NCBI GenBank assembly: GCA_013373125.1
Contig: JABXIK010000010.1
Span: forward strand, 1-45,061
Reading direction: 5' to 3'
Source: Gammaproteobacteria bacterium
GTDB lineage: Bacteria; Pseudomonadota; Gammaproteobacteria; Pseudomonadales; Oceanobacteraceae
Length of the DNA: 45,061 nucleotides
The notes under the pieces are model-generated. The model saw nothing but the letters and a program-made list of their open reading frames with translations. It did no database searches and was not told the DNA's origin. Position numbers and translations under genes: made by a program. Positions within the stretch are counted from its first letter, which is position 1; the number at the start of each line of letters is the position of its first letter. Positions 25,248 to 34,922 of this stretch are shown in pieces.

Positions 25248-26627
25248 ATGGATCAACAAGTCGAAAATTTGAAGATGCCACCGAACTCAGCGGATGCCGA
25301 GCAGTCGGTTATTGGCGGCTTGATGTTGGATAATCGCGCGTTTGAAGTGGTATCTGAACGTTTACAAACCGATGATTTTTATCGTCACTCCCACCGTTTA
25401 ATTTATCAAGTGATCTGCACCCTTGCAGAAAAAGAAAAGCCATTTGATGTTTTAACGTTAAGTGATGAGTTAGAAGGCTTAGAAGAGCTAGAAAATATTG
25501 GCGGCCTTGCCTACCTTTCTGATTTAGTAGAGCGCACACCTTCTGCGGCGAATATTGCCGCCTACGCTGATATTGTAAAAGAAAAAGCCCTATTAAGGCG
25601 TCTAGCGGAAGCGGCCACGGATATTGCGGACAGCGCCTACAGTAACAAGGGGCAAGACCCATTAGATTTGATCAGTGATGCAGAAAAACGCATCGCCGAA
25701 GTGGCAGAAGGGGGCGGTAAAAAAGATTCTGGCCCTGAACACGTGAACCCCATTATGTCTCGTACCCTTGAAAAGATCGAAGAGCTTTTCAATATGGAAG
25801 ACGGCTTAACCGGTTTAACCACGGGCTTTACCGATTTAGACAAGCGCACCAATGGTTTCCAAACCGCTGACTTGGTGATTGTGGCGGGTCGTCCTTCCAT
25901 GGGTAAAACCACCTTTGCAATGAACTTGTGTGAAAACGCCTTGTTAGCCACCAGTCGTCCGGTTCTAGTATTCAGCATGGAGATGCCGAAAGAAGCTATC
26001 TTGATGCGTATGTATTCATCAGTAGGCCGCATCCCATCTGGTAAGTTACGTAGCGGTAAGTTGGACGAAGAGGATTGGCCAAAGCTGACCTCAGCATTCA
26101 ATATGCTGAAAGATAAACCCTTATATGTGGACGACACGCCAGCGCTCACCCCACAAGAAATGCGCGCTCGTTGTCGTCGTGTGTATCGTGAAAATAATAA
26201 CGATCTTGCATTGGTGATGGTGGATTACCTTCAGCTAATGCAAGTGGCGGGTAAGAGTGAAGGTCGTACTCAAGAGATTTCCGAAATTTCACGCTCCCTA
26301 AAAGCCATCGCAAAAGAATTTGGTTGCCCTGTGATTGCCCTTTCGCAGTTAAACCGCTCGTTAGAACAACGTCCAAATAAACGCCCTGTTATGTCGGATT
26401 TGCGTGAATCGGGCGCCATCGAGCAGGATGCGGATATCATCGCGTTTATCTATCGTGACGAAGTGTATAACGAAGACTCACCGGATAAAGGCATTGGTGA
26501 AATTATTATCGGTAAACACCGTAACGGTGAGATCGGCACCGACCGTTTAGCCTTTATCGGTAAATACACCCGCTTTGAAAACCTCGCCCCAGGATTTTAT
26601 GAAGGGCGCGAGTTTGATGACGAATAA
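25248..26627 (+). CDS. dnaB: Replicative DNA helicase DnaB
   Basis: A 459-residue hexameric 5'-3' replication-fork helicase. The N-terminal domain (about 10-110, SADAEQSVIGGLMLDN) is followed by a linker helix and the RecA-like domain. Walker A is GRPSMGKTT (214-222, Lys220). The Walker B region is VMVDYLQLM, and the arginine region is SDLRESGAIEQDAD. No intein is present. No clear Shine-Dalgarno precedes the ATG. The order rpsF-rpsR-rplI-dnaB is conserved widely. Confidence 0.98.
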   Translation: MDQQVENLKMPPNSADAEQSVIGGLMLDNRAFEVVSERLQTDDFYRHSHRLIYQVICTLAEKEKPFDVLTLSDELEGLEELENIGGLAYLSDLVERTPSAANIAAYADIVKEKALLRRLAEAATDIADSAYSNKGQDPLDLISDAEKRIAEVAEGGGKKDSGPEHVNPIMSRTLEKIEELFNMEDGLTGLTTGFTDLDKRTNGFQTADLVIVAGRPSMGKTTFAMNLCENALLATSRPVLVFSMEMPKEAILMRMYSSVGRIPSGKLRSGKLDEEDWPKLTSAFNMLKDKPLYVDDTPALTPQEMRARCRRVYRENNNDLALVMVDYLQLMQVAGKSEGRTQEISEISRSLKAIAKEFGCPVIALSQLNRSLEQRPNKRPVMSDLRESGAIEQDADIIAFIYRDEVYNEDSPDKGIGEIIIGKHRNGEIGTDRLAFIGKYTRFENLAPGFYEGREFDDE

Positions 26628-26686
26628 TCAATAAACCTCATATTTAAAATTCAAATTATAAAAATAAAAAATATAAAGGACTATTC

Positions 26687-28225
26687 ATGCTACTTCGTGC
26701 TTTTCTCTTAATGCTCTTTTCTTCGTCTGTTTGGTCTGCAGGCATTACTATCGATGTTGATTTGCAGATGACGATTGACGCGATCAAATACTTTGATGAA
26801 AAAGATGAAATAGAAGACGTCACTTTATATGCATCTTTTGATATTGCCGAAGAATGTCCTGAGCCATTGGCCAATGACCAGCAACTGGCCGTTAATGATA
26901 ACGATAGCGCTCTAGAAGGTTTTTTACGCTCTGCAGGATTTATATTAAACACAGAAAAAGCTTTTTTTGATGGGTCAAATCTTAATAACTTTGAATTCCA
27001 TCAAGATGGAACGTGGACAGCTTATGATGATATTAATCAAAAATTAGTTCGGAATTGGGATGAGGATTGTCCGCACGTTCCAAGAACCATTGAATTTAAT
27101 AGTAACTACGAGAATATTCACACAGTAGGCATAGTAAAAGAGCTTGGTATGGCTTATTTTAATAGCGATACTGATGGTGATGTATTTGAGTTAGATGAGA
27201 ATGGCTTAACTTGGTTAGATGAAAAACCAGAAGGAGAGATAAAAGATTTAATATGGGTTGAGGATACGTTATTTGCTCATGTAGTAGGAGGAACGAATAC
27301 TGGCATCTGGCAAGTAAAGCCACAATGGCAAAAGAAAATGAATACATCATTAAATGCAGCCGTAGATGTTATCAAGACTGAGTCAGGATTAATGGGGATG
27401 TCAAAAGAGTCTTCACTTGAGGTTCAGTGGCTTGAGCATACAAAAGGTCATACTTATACGTTTCATGCAAGCGGCGTTGAAGGATACTATACCCATCCAT
27501 TTGAGAATGGTACTGTATTAGTCGCAGAGTCTCAAAATAACTGGAAATTTCAGTGGATAAAGTTTGGTGAAAAGGAACAAATAGTTACTTTCTCGAAGCC
27601 AGTTCATAATCTGATTGCATGTGAAAGTAACGATAAATACTTATTTTGTTTTGATAAACGAGACTCTGGCGAGATTTTCGTTTGGAGGTTGATGATTCCT
27701 TTATTTGGCTTTCCTAAGTTTGTATTAGATTCACGGTTTATGGCGGAAAAACTTAACGAAGATACAAAAATATTGGCTATTCAAGTGTCAAACACTCATC
27801 GTTTACTTACGATTCAAAATGGAGAGGAGATAGGACTGCTAAAAATAGACAGTACTGAAAGTACTTACCTTTCAATTAATGAGTTAGCTATTTTTAGTGC
27901 TCTGTCCTTTACAAAATATGCCTATGTGTATTTGAGTAATTCGCAATTAAACATATTAAGTGTTGATCAGCCGTTAGTATCTCCGTTTTTACCATATCTG
28001 GTCTCGCAATCTGAGGTATTTAAAGAGATTGAGGATCTCGAAGGAGAAAATGAAGTAGAGGTTGAGCCAGAAGAGCCTGCTGAGGAAGAATTCGAAGAGC
28101 GTGAAGAAGCTGGCGGTGATGAATTTGTACCGCCTCCTCGTGCAGAAATTAGTGGTGCCTTTTCAATGTATTATCTTTTTGCCCTTTCTCTATTGTTATT
28201 GACGTTACCACGCCGTCGCCTATAA
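26687..28225 (+). CDS. Exported protein of unknown function with C-terminal sorting-type anchor
   Basis: A 512-residue protein. A signal peptide of about 18 residues (ending VWSA) is followed by a large globular, probably beta-rich region with repeated short WD/WL blocks, suggestive of a propeller. A very acidic stalk lies at about 445-480 (EVEVEPEEPAEEEFEEREE). The end is tripartite: small residues SGAFS, a hydrophobic segment of about 17, then the basic cluster PRRRL. That layout resembles GlyGly-CTERM/rhombosortase-type sorting signals, though the GG is not canonical. The gene is visibly AT-richer than dnaB and rsmC beside it, hinting at acquisition. AAGGA precedes the ATG. No enzymatic motif recognised. 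Confidence 0.75.
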   Translation: MLLRAFLLMLFSSSVWSAGITIDVDLQMTIDAIKYFDEKDEIEDVTLYASFDIAEECPEPLANDQQLAVNDNDSALEGFLRSAGFILNTEKAFFDGSNLNNFEFHQDGTWTAYDDINQKLVRNWDEDCPHVPRTIEFNSNYENIHTVGIVKELGMAYFNSDTDGDVFELDENGLTWLDEKPEGEIKDLIWVEDTLFAHVVGGTNTGIWQVKPQWQKKMNTSLNAAVDVIKTESGLMGMSKESSLEVQWLEHTKGHTYTFHASGVEGYYTHPFENGTVLVAESQNNWKFQWIKFGEKEQIVTFSKPVHNLIACESNDKYLFCFDKRDSGEIFVWRLMIPLFGFPKFVLDSRFMAEKLNEDTKILAIQVSNTHRLLTIQNGEEIGLLKIDSTESTYLSINELAIFSALSFTKYAYVYLSNSQLNILSVDQPLVSPFLPYLVSQSEVFKEIEDLEGENEVEVEPEEPAEEEFEEREEAGGDEFVPPPRAEISGAFSMYYLFALSLLLLTLPRRRL

Positions 28226-28227
28226 AT

Positions 28228-28256
28228 AAAAAACGGGAGCTAGTCTCCCGTTTTTT
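28228..28256. terminator. Bidirectional terminator before rsmC
   Basis: A 12-bp perfect stem AAAAAACGGGAG/CTCCCGTTTTTT (28228-28239 with 28245-28256) with loop CTAGT. It lies between convergent genes. Confidence 0.95.
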
Positions 28257-28276
28257 ATTATGCTCGCAATATTTGA

Positions 28277-29293
28277 TTAAGCTTTACTGCGCATAATCCC
28301 TTCGCACTGAATCACTTTAAAGCCATTCTCTTTGGCAACGGTGGTCACTCCTTTAAAGTGCTCACGTAAAATCACCTCATAATTTAAAAATTCATTGGCG
28401 ACAATGAGTAGTTTACCGCTAAGCTTTAAATAATCTTTAGCTTGTCTTAAAAAGGTTTCGGTGACGTTGTAATCGGTTTTGATGCCTTGATGAAAAGGTG
28501 GATTGCTGACAATCCAGTTGTAGCGATCTTGAATTTCACTAAAGCCATCGCTGGCAAACGCTTCTGTGTATTCGATGCGATTGTCTTCAATGTTGGTTTG
28601 TGCGCTTTTAACCGCAAGAAAATCATCGTCAATGAGTTCCAATTCTTCGTATTCACGGTTTTGGCTGATGTAGCTGGCTATGGTGCCGGTACCGCAACCG
28701 AAGTCTAAAATACGGCCTTTTATTTTTCGCGGTAAGTATTTCAATAAAACTTGCGTGCCTTTATCCAGTTTTTCTTGGCTAAACACCCCTGGTAATGAAC
28801 GCAGAGACAAGCCGTGTTCATTTTCATGTTGGATAAAATAACGATTAAGATCAAATTCAGTTTTACGCAGTGGTATTTGCGCGCATACGATGGCTGAGTG
28901 TTTACCCATGGCCATTTTTTCAATGTGTTCGAAATCGTCTTTTAGGTTTTTATTGAGGCTTTTAATGCCCCCTTTGTTTTCACCAACAAACCAAATTTGG
29001 CCATCTGCACTCAACGCGCTCATGGCGAAATCTAGCACGTATTGTAAGCGCGCTTTAGCTTTGGGTAGGTAAATAACGACGTGCTTGTATTCGTTGGTTA
29101 AGGGCGCACAAATATCTTGGCATGCGAAGCCACGTTCCTGGAAGCCTTGCTGAACCGCAAAACTAAAACTGGCGATGTGCCATTGGGTTTGCTCCAGTTC
29201 GAATGCGAGGTCATCTCGTGGTGGGTTAATGAGAAGCGCGTTTTCAGGGAGGTCTTGTTGCAGCAACAGCTGACTAGGTAGGGATAGGCTCAT
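28277..29293 (-). CDS. rsmC: 16S rRNA (guanine-1207-N2)-methyltransferase RsmC
   Basis: A 338-residue protein with the duplicated-MTase layout of RsmC. The degenerate N-terminal half holds WFVGENKGGIKS. The active C-terminal half carries SAM motif I DFGCGTG (197-203) and the catalytic NPPF (264-267) in IVSNPPFHQG. The linker SLRSLPGVFSQEKLDKGT is characteristic of RsmC rather than RlmG. Known role: m2G1207 in 16S rRNA, made on the 30S subunit. RlmG remains the close alternative. Confidence 0.88.
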   Translation of the reverse strand: MSLSLPSQLLLQQDLPENALLINPPRDDLAFELEQTQWHIASFSFAVQQGFQERGFACQDICAPLTNEYKHVVIYLPKAKARLQYVLDFAMSALSADGQIWFVGENKGGIKSLNKNLKDDFEHIEKMAMGKHSAIVCAQIPLRKTEFDLNRYFIQHENEHGLSLRSLPGVFSQEKLDKGTQVLLKYLPRKIKGRILDFGCGTGTIASYISQNREYEELELIDDDFLAVKSAQTNIEDNRIEYTEAFASDGFSEIQDRYNWIVSNPPFHQGIKTDYNVTETFLRQAKDYLKLSGKLLIVANEFLNYEVILREHFKGVTTVAKENGFKVIQCEGIMRSKA

Positions 29294-29353
29294 GGGTCAT
29301 CACATTATTTACAATGTGGGTATTGTAGTGAAAGTGGCCCATGACGGCCAGAA

Positions 29354-29384
29354 TTACAGAGTAAACCGCTGGATTACTCTGTAA
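29354..29384 (-). terminator. Hairpin downstream of the outer-membrane barrel gene
   Basis: A perfect 11-bp stem TTACAGAGTAA/TTACTCTGTAA with a 9-base loop lies 12 bases past the stop codon of the barrel gene. There is no T-tract, so it may be a processing or stability hairpin rather than a true terminator. Confidence 0.5.
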
Positions 29385-29395
29385 GTAACTCAAGT

Positions 29396-29908
29396 TTAGA
29401 ACTGATAAACGGCGTTCAACTGATAGGACTGAGTCAAATCTTTGTTGATGTACTCTAAACGAATCACAGCTTGTGGGTGCACTTGAACTTGAGCCCCGAA
29501 GCCCATTAGAAGACCATCATCACCACCTAGCCCATAGCCTAAACGGGCAACACCGGTCAGTTTATTGTGAATTTCAGGTAGGTGCTTGCTGGCAACCGCA
29601 GCTGCCCAGATGCCGTCAGCATCTTCGCCAGAACCATCATAAAATTCACCGGTTTGAATAATTCCAGCTTCTGCCGCGATATCGATGCCGCTGCGCTGAC
29701 CGTATTCGTAACCAGCAAATACTTGGAAACCGCTGGTCTTGCCATCCACACTGCCCATGGATGAACCATCAATGCGGTTGTGGTTAAAACCTGCACCGAC
29801 ATACAGTTTTTTAATATCCACATTGGCTTGGGCTTGGTTTTCTTGTGCTAAGGCGCAGTGACCAAAACATAGGGTGACAATGCTTAACGCGCTGATAAAT
29901 AATTTCAT
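29396..29908 (-). CDS. Small outer-membrane beta-barrel protein
   Basis: A 170-residue exported protein. I set the start at the ATG 29908, because AAGGAAG lies 6-7 bases upstream and a normal signal peptide follows (MKLFISALSIVTLCF, cleavage near ALAQ). An in-frame extension to 29989 would add 27 unsupported residues. The mature part alternates hydrophobic and polar residues in about eight strands and ends YQF, the aromatic C-terminus needed by the Bam machinery. This matches the OmpA/OmpX-type outer membrane protein beta-barrel domain. Role unknown. Confidence 0.82.
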   Translation of the reverse strand: MKLFISALSIVTLCFGHCALAQENQAQANVDIKKLYVGAGFNHNRIDGSSMGSVDGKTSGFQVFAGYEYGQRSGIDIAAEAGIIQTGEFYDGSGEDADGIWAAAVASKHLPEIHNKLTGVARLGYGLGGDDGLLMGFGAQVQVHPQAVIRLEYINKDLTQSYQLNAVYQF

Positions 29909-30001
29909 GGGACTTCCTTTTATGTTTAACGGCGCGCAGTTTACCGAGTCTATTGTCATGTGCAAAGGGGACAAACTGGATTTTGCCACAGGGTTAAAAT
30001 T

Positions 30002-30982
30002 TTATAGTAATTGCAAAGGGTGCTCTTGCAGTGCAGAAAACTGTTCGCGCAAGTTGAGAATTTCCTCGGACCAATAACGAGGTGTGTTAAACCAAGAGAA
30101 CGCCATTTTGAAAGCGGGATCTTCCCAGCGTCTAGCCAACCAAGCGCTGTAATGCATTAAGCGCATAGTGCGTAGCACTTCGATAAGTGGTAACTGATCC
30201 GCAGGAAAAGGTAAAAAAGTTTCATAGCCGCGGGCCATGGCGGCTAGCTGCGCTTGCATTTGATCGCGCTCGCCGTGTAATAGCATCCACATATCTTGGA
30301 TGCGCGGGGCCTTAATGCAATCATCTAAATCGAGCATATAGGGCTGATTGTCATACCAAATTAAATTGCTGGCGTGTAAATCGCCATGCACCAATTGCAG
30401 TTTTGGCTGTTGCCATTTTTCATCGATGAGTTGGCAAATATCTCGGCTCAAACTTTCATAGGCGGGTAATAAGCTGTCATCAATGAACTGGTTTTCCAGT
30501 AAATAGGCGCGGCTTTCATGGGCAAATTTTTGCGGGGTCATCTCTCCGCGATGATCGCATTCAACCGCATTGGCGGTTTGGTGTAAGCGCGCGATGAGGC
30601 GCCCCATTTGCTCGAAATCATCCAGTTGCTCTATGTGCCCGCTGTGTCCACCTTGCTTGGGGAAAATGGCCACATAGAAGCCCTCATATTCGAATAAGCT
30701 TTCCCCTTCGATGACCATGGGGGCGACGACAGGTAGCTCGTCTTCTTGGGCAAATAGGCTGAACTCATGCTCTTGCAAGATAGTCTCGCGGCTCCAGCGC
30801 CCAGGGCGATAGAATTTAGCCACGATGTCTTTTTGCTCTTCAATTCCCACTTGGTACACCCGGTTTTCATAGCTGTTCAGTGCTAGTTGATGTCCGCTGG
30901 TGAGCCAACCTAGAGGCGCGATGATGGCATCGATGGCGTTTAAGACGGTATCAGGGGTGAGTTGTTCGTAAGGGTGTGACAT
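30002..30982 (-). CDS. srkA: Stress response serine/threonine kinase SrkA (YihE/RdoA)
   Basis: A 326-residue aminoglycoside-phosphotransferase-fold kinase. The catalytic loop HGDLHASNL (Asp201) and the metal motif LDLDD (about 217-221) match E. coli SrkA. The N-terminus LNSYENRVYQVGIEE is also typical. SrkA counters death from oxidative and envelope stress. In enterics it precedes dsbA; here it lies apart, between an outer-membrane barrel gene and comF. It is probably monocistronic. Confidence 0.94.
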   Translation of the reverse strand: MSHPYEQLTPDTVLNAIDAIIAPLGWLTSGHQLALNSYENRVYQVGIEEQKDIVAKFYRPGRWSRETILQEHEFSLFAQEDELPVVAPMVIEGESLFEYEGFYVAIFPKQGGHSGHIEQLDDFEQMGRLIARLHQTANAVECDHRGEMTPQKFAHESRAYLLENQFIDDSLLPAYESLSRDICQLIDEKWQQPKLQLVHGDLHASNLIWYDNQPYMLDLDDCIKAPRIQDMWMLLHGERDQMQAQLAAMARGYETFLPFPADQLPLIEVLRTMRLMHYSAWLARRWEDPAFKMAFSWFNTPRYWSEEILNLREQFSALQEHPLQLL

Positions 30983-31058
30983 GAAGAAATGGCCAAAATA
31001 ACGTGGAGGCAGTGTACTGATTTTTAGCCGTATCAGCGAGGGTTATCACGGGTGAATT

Positions 31059-31772
31059 TTAACTGAGGGGCGTGCGTGCTAAGCACCCAAGGATCACGCT
31101 TTTGGCGCCCAAACGTTTAAGCTCCAGGGCGGCGGCATGGGCGGTGGCCCCTGTGGTCAGCACATCATCTACTAGCAATAGGTTTAACCCCTTGAGTGAT
31201 GGGCTCTGGCCTGTTGGCGCAAAGGCTTTACGCATATTGCGTTGACGCTGAGGCTTGTCTAATCCTTGCTGGCTCTGAGTGGCTTTGCTGCGCTTGAGTC
31301 CATGGATAATGGGCACTTGAAGCTGTTTGGCCAGATGGCGACTAATGGTATGGGTTGGGCTGTGTCCACGGCGCAACAGCTTCAGCCAGTGATAAGGCAG
31401 AGGGATGATGGCATCAAAGTCATGCTGTGCAAGTAAATGGATAAGCTGAGATTCGATCTCTCGAAGTCCTTTGACCTTGGTGCTGTGTTTGATGTTATGG
31501 ATGATTTGAGTGATGGGGCCTTTAAATAGATATGGGCAGCATACAGCATCAAATGCCGGCGGATGCTGTAGGCATACGCCGCACACCAAACCATGATGGT
31601 TAGGCTCTGCGCAGCGAGGACAATGCAGGCCAAGAGTGGGAAGAGTGTCTAAACAGGTGCTGCAAATGCAACGAGGGCTGATACTCAGGCAATAAATGCA
31701 GTGGTTGTTTATTGATCCTTTGTAAACCCTGATTATTTCGGTGGTTGACTGCTTCAAATAAGCCGCTAACAT
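31059..31772 (-). CDS. comF: ComF family protein (GntX-like phosphoribosyltransferase)
   Basis: A 237-residue protein. The N-terminal zinc-ribbon cysteines are at 25/28, 35/37/40, 51/54 and 64/67. A type I phosphoribosyltransferase domain carries the PRPP loop VDDVLTTGAT (201-210). Members assist DNA uptake or use of DNA and gluconate in different bacteria. It is divergent from bioB, a common arrangement. Codons 8-18 overlap the predicted BirA operator of bioB. The chosen ATG has no strong Shine-Dalgarno, and a TTG at codon 6 is an alternative start. Confidence 0.9.
   Translation of the reverse strand: MLAAYLKQSTTEIIRVYKGSINNHCIYCLSISPRCICSTCLDTLPTLGLHCPRCAEPNHHGLVCGVCLQHPPAFDAVCCPYLFKGPITQIIHNIKHSTKVKGLREIESQLIHLLAQHDFDAIIPLPYHWLKLLRRGHSPTHTISRHLAKQLQVPIIHGLKRSKATQSQQGLDKPQRQRNMRKAFAPTGQSPSLKGLNLLLVDDVLTTGATAHAAALELKRLGAKSVILGCLARTPLS
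31720..31772 (+). promoter_or_regulatory. BirA box and bioB promoter, inside comF
   Basis: TTGTAAACC (31720-31728), 14 bases, then GGTTGACTG (31743-31751) matches the BirA consensus TTGTAAACC-N14/15-GGTTTACAA: left arm perfect, right arm partial. The right arm overlaps -35 TTGACT (31745-31750); -10 TAACAT (31767-31772) follows after 16 bp. Bound BirA would block RNA polymerase. Confidence 0.75.
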
Positions 31773-31863
31773 ACGATTCAGACTTTAATGAATAAGGCCT
31801 TGAGCCTGCCACCGCCGATTTGATAAAGCCAGAGCTGATATAAAAAACTGGTAAGGAAGCATG

Positions 31864-32922
31864 ATGAGCGCCACACAAGTACAAGAAATTCGCCATGATT
31901 GGCAGCGTGATGAAGTGCAGGCCCTGTTTGACCTGCCGTTTAATGATTTGTTGTTTCAAGCGCAAACGGTTCACCGCCAACACTTTAATCCAAACGAAGT
32001 GCAGGTGAGTACTTTGCTTTCCATCAAAACCGGTTCCTGTCCTGAAGATTGTAAATATTGTCCGCAATCGGCGCACTACAACACAGGTCTTGAAAAGCAG
32101 CGCTTAATGGAAGTGGAGGCGGTTTTGAAAAAAGCGGCCGAAGCCAAAGCCAAAGGCTCTAGCCGTTTCTGCATGGGCGCCGCCTGGAAAAACCCGAACA
32201 AACGCGACATGCCTTACGTACTGGAAATGGTTAAGGGTGTAAAAGCCATGGGCTTAGAAACCTGTATGACCCTTGGCATGCTTAACGAAGATCAAGCTCA
32301 AGAGTTGGCGGATGCGGGTTTGGATTATTACAACCACAACCTAGATACCAGTCCAGAGTTTTACGACAAAATTATCACCACTCGCACCTATGGTGATCGC
32401 CTAGATACTTTGCAACATGTACGCGATAGTGGCATGAAAATTTGTTCTGGTGGCATCGTGGGCATGGGTGAAAACCAGAATGATCGTATTGGTTTGCTCA
32501 CTCAACTAGCTAACTTACCGGTACAACCAGAAAGTGTGCCGATCAATATGCTGGTGAAAGTGAAGGGCACCCCATTAGAAGACGTGAACGATCTTGATCC
32601 ATTCGAATTCGTACGTTGTATTGCTGTGGCGCGTATTTTAATGCCGAAATCTCATGTGCGTTTGAGTGCCGGGCGTGAAGCCATGAGTGATGAAATGCAA
32701 GCTATGTGTTTCATGGCGGGCGCCAATTCTATTTTTTATGGCGAGTGTTTGCTTACCACGCCAAATCCAGAAGCCCACAAAGACATGCAGTTGTTTAAGC
32801 GTTTGGGTTTGCGCCCTGAGCAGGCCATAGTGGATCACGATGATGATTCACAAGCGAATGTACTCAGCAAGCAAATTCAGAAAAACGACAACGCTCAACC
32901 ATTTTACGACGCCACTGTTTAA
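31864..32922 (+). CDS. bioB: Biotin synthase
   Basis: A 352-residue radical-SAM enzyme that inserts sulfur into dethiobiotin. The [4Fe-4S] motif CPEDCKYC has cysteines 59, 63 and 66. YYNHNLDTS and [11 protein letters not shown] are family hallmarks. Of two adjacent ATGs, the second (31864) is favoured by AAGGA at 31853-31857. First gene of bioBFHCD. bioA is absent from the operon, as in Pseudomonas. Confidence 0.97.
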   Translation: MSATQVQEIRHDWQRDEVQALFDLPFNDLLFQAQTVHRQHFNPNEVQVSTLLSIKTGSCPEDCKYCPQSAHYNTGLEKQRLMEVEAVLKKAAEAKAKGSSRFCMGAAWKNPNKRDMPYVLEMVKGVKAMGLETCMTLGMLNEDQAQELADAGLDYYNHNLDTSPEFYDKIITTRTYGDRLDTLQHVRDSGMKICSGGIVGMGENQNDRIGLLTQLANLPVQPESVPINMLVKVKGTPLEDVNDLDPFEFVRCIAVARILMPKSHVRLSAGREAMSDEMQAMCFMAGANSIFYGECLLTTPNPEAHKDMQLFKRLGLRPEQAIVDHDDDSQANVLSKQIQKNDNAQPFYDATV

Positions 32923-32929
32923 GGTCATT

Positions 32930-32955
32930 CACCACATGGGTTTGCCCTTGTGGTG
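32930..32955 (+). other. Intercistronic hairpin between bioB and bioF
   Basis: CACCACA (32930-32936) pairs with TGTGGTG (32949-32955); an inner GGG/CCC extends the stem. No T-tract follows, so it more likely affects mRNA stability or relative expression than termination. Confidence 0.55.
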
Positions 32956-32968
32956 TTAAATAAGAATT

Positions 32969-34138
32969 ATGCCTTTTGATCTTCGTTCCGATTTAGATCA
33001 GCGTCGTGCTGACAATCTGTATCGTGCCACACAAGTCGCAAACAGCCCTCAAGCGCCTGTCATGACAATCAATGGTGCAGAATATTTAACGTTCTGCTCA
33101 AACGATTATTTGGGTTTGGCCAATCACCCTGAGCTAATCAAAGTATTTCAAGCCGCCGCCAATGAATATGGTGTAGGCAGTGGCGCCGCGCACTTGGTGA
33201 ATGGGCATAGTTATTACCATCAAAAATTAGAAGAAGCATTAGCTGAGTTTACGGGTCGAGAGGCGGCGTTGTTATTCAGTACAGGTTACATGGCGAACCT
33301 GGGTGTGGTCACGGCATTATTAGATAAACAAGATGCGGTTTTTGAAGACAAGTGGAATCACGCATCATTATTGGATGCGGGTTTATTAAGCGGCGCTCGC
33401 TTTCAGCGCTACTTGCATAACGATATTCAAAATTTATCTTCGCGCTTAACTCGAAGTGAAGCACGGCGTAAGTTGATCGTGACAGATGGTGTGTTTTCCA
33501 TGGACGGTGATTGCGCTGACTTAACTCAATTAAGCGAGCAAGCCAAACAACATGATGCTTGGCTCATGGTGGATGATGCCCATGGTTTAGGTGTGTTAGG
33601 TGAAAACGGGGCTGGACTGTGCGAAGCACAACAGCAAACTCAAGAGGGCGTGCAAATCTTAATGGGGACCTTAGGAAAAGGATTAGGTACCGCTGGCGCG
33701 TTTGTGGCGGGCAGCAAAGAATTGATCGAATATCTTACCAATTTTGCACGCCCCTATATTTATACCACAGCCATGCCCGCAGCCATTGCGGCTGCAACCT
33801 TGGCAAGTTTGCATATCGTAAAAAATGAACCTGAACGCCGTGAGCATTTACAAAATTTAATTAAGCGCTTTAAACATGGTGCGCAACAGCTCGGTTTAAA
33901 CCTCATGCCGTCGGACACCTCCATTCAGCCTATTCTAGTGGGTGATGCACAAGTGGCGCTGAAAATGAGCGAGGCGCTGCGTCAGCAAGGCATAGTCGTG
34001 ACGGCTATTCGTCCACCTACGGTTCCGGCTGGTACGGCACGTTTACGCGTGACGTTGTCCGCAGCCCATTCATTTCAACAGTTGGATCAATTATTACAAG
34101 CACTTGATCAGCTGAATAAAAATCCGGAGTTTCAGTAA
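32969..34138 (+). CDS. bioF: 8-amino-7-oxononanoate synthase
   Basis: A 389-residue PLP enzyme condensing pimeloyl-ACP with alanine. The PLP-lysine motif GTLGKGLG has Lys237. [11 protein letters not shown] and [13 protein letters not shown] are diagnostic of the alpha-oxoamine synthase family. It lies 46 bases after bioB and one base before bioH. BioF rather than Kbl follows from operon context. Confidence 0.96.
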   Translation: MPFDLRSDLDQRRADNLYRATQVANSPQAPVMTINGAEYLTFCSNDYLGLANHPELIKVFQAAANEYGVGSGAAHLVNGHSYYHQKLEEALAEFTGREAALLFSTGYMANLGVVTALLDKQDAVFEDKWNHASLLDAGLLSGARFQRYLHNDIQNLSSRLTRSEARRKLIVTDGVFSMDGDCADLTQLSEQAKQHDAWLMVDDAHGLGVLGENGAGLCEAQQQTQEGVQILMGTLGKGLGTAGAFVAGSKELIEYLTNFARPYIYTTAMPAAIAAATLASLHIVKNEPERREHLQNLIKRFKHGAQQLGLNLMPSDTSIQPILVGDAQVALKMSEALRQQGIVVTAIRPPTVPAGTARLRVTLSAAHSFQQLDQLLQALDQLNKNPEFQ

Positions 34139-34139
34139 C

Positions 34140-34922
34140 ATGTCGTTAGTTGTACATCGTTGGGGAGATCCTGCATTACCGGCTATTTTTTGTGTTCACG
34201 GATGGGCCAGTAATGCACAAGTGTTTAAACCGTTAGCCGATTTGTTTCATGAGCATTTTCACTTTGTAGCGGTGGATTTGCCAGGTTATGGCGAAAGTGA
34301 ATATGCCACTGGTGATTATGACGCTGAAAAGCTCATTACCGATTTATTAGAAGTGGCACCAGATGATTGCGCTTGGTTAGGCTGGTCTTTAGGTGGCATG
34401 TTGGCTATTAAGGCAGCGTATACGCATCCTGATAAAGTCAGTACTGTCATGACTTTATGCAGTAATGCAAAATTCATTGCAGATAAAAAATTTAAGCACG
34501 CGGTTCCGCAACCTTTATTTAATGGCTTTATGGAGAGCATTGATGATGCTCGTACCACCCTGCGTCGCTTTGCCGCATTAACGGTCGTGGGCGAGCAGCA
34601 CGACATGTTGCAGTCATTAAAGTGGTTGCAACAACACACTCAGGTGCCCGCTCCAGAAAGTGAAGTATTGAAAGCGTCTTTGCAATGTTTAGCTGAGTTA
34701 GATAATCAAGTGGCCATTAAAAATATGCAGCAGCCTTGTTTGCATATGCTAGCAACTGATGATGCGATTGTGCCCCATCAAGCCAGTCAGGTGTTGAATC
34801 AATTAAATGACAAGCACCTCACCAGTTTTGTGCCGAATGCCAGTCACGCCTGTTTAGTTACACAACCACAATTGGTGGCCAATGGGATCTTGACCTTCAT
34901 GCAGGGTTTACAAAATGCATGA
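34140..34922 (+). CDS. bioH: Pimeloyl-[ACP] methyl ester carboxylesterase BioH
   Basis: A 260-residue alpha/beta hydrolase. Nucleophile Ser83 is in GWSLGG, Asp207 in LATDDAIVP and His236 in NASHACL. The oxyanion motif is HGWASNAQVF. It releases pimeloyl-ACP from its methyl ester, completing the BioC-BioH route. The start is one base after the bioF stop and the end overlaps bioC by 8 bases, so translation is coupled. Confidence 0.93.
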   Translation: MSLVVHRWGDPALPAIFCVHGWASNAQVFKPLADLFHEHFHFVAVDLPGYGESEYATGDYDAEKLITDLLEVAPDDCAWLGWSLGGMLAIKAAYTHPDKVSTVMTLCSNAKFIADKKFKHAVPQPLFNGFMESIDDARTTLRRFAALTVVGEQHDMLQSLKWLQQHTQVPAPESEVLKASLQCLAELDNQVAIKNMQQPCLHMLATDDAIVPHQASQVLNQLNDKHLTSFVPNASHACLVTQPQLVANGILTFMQGLQNA

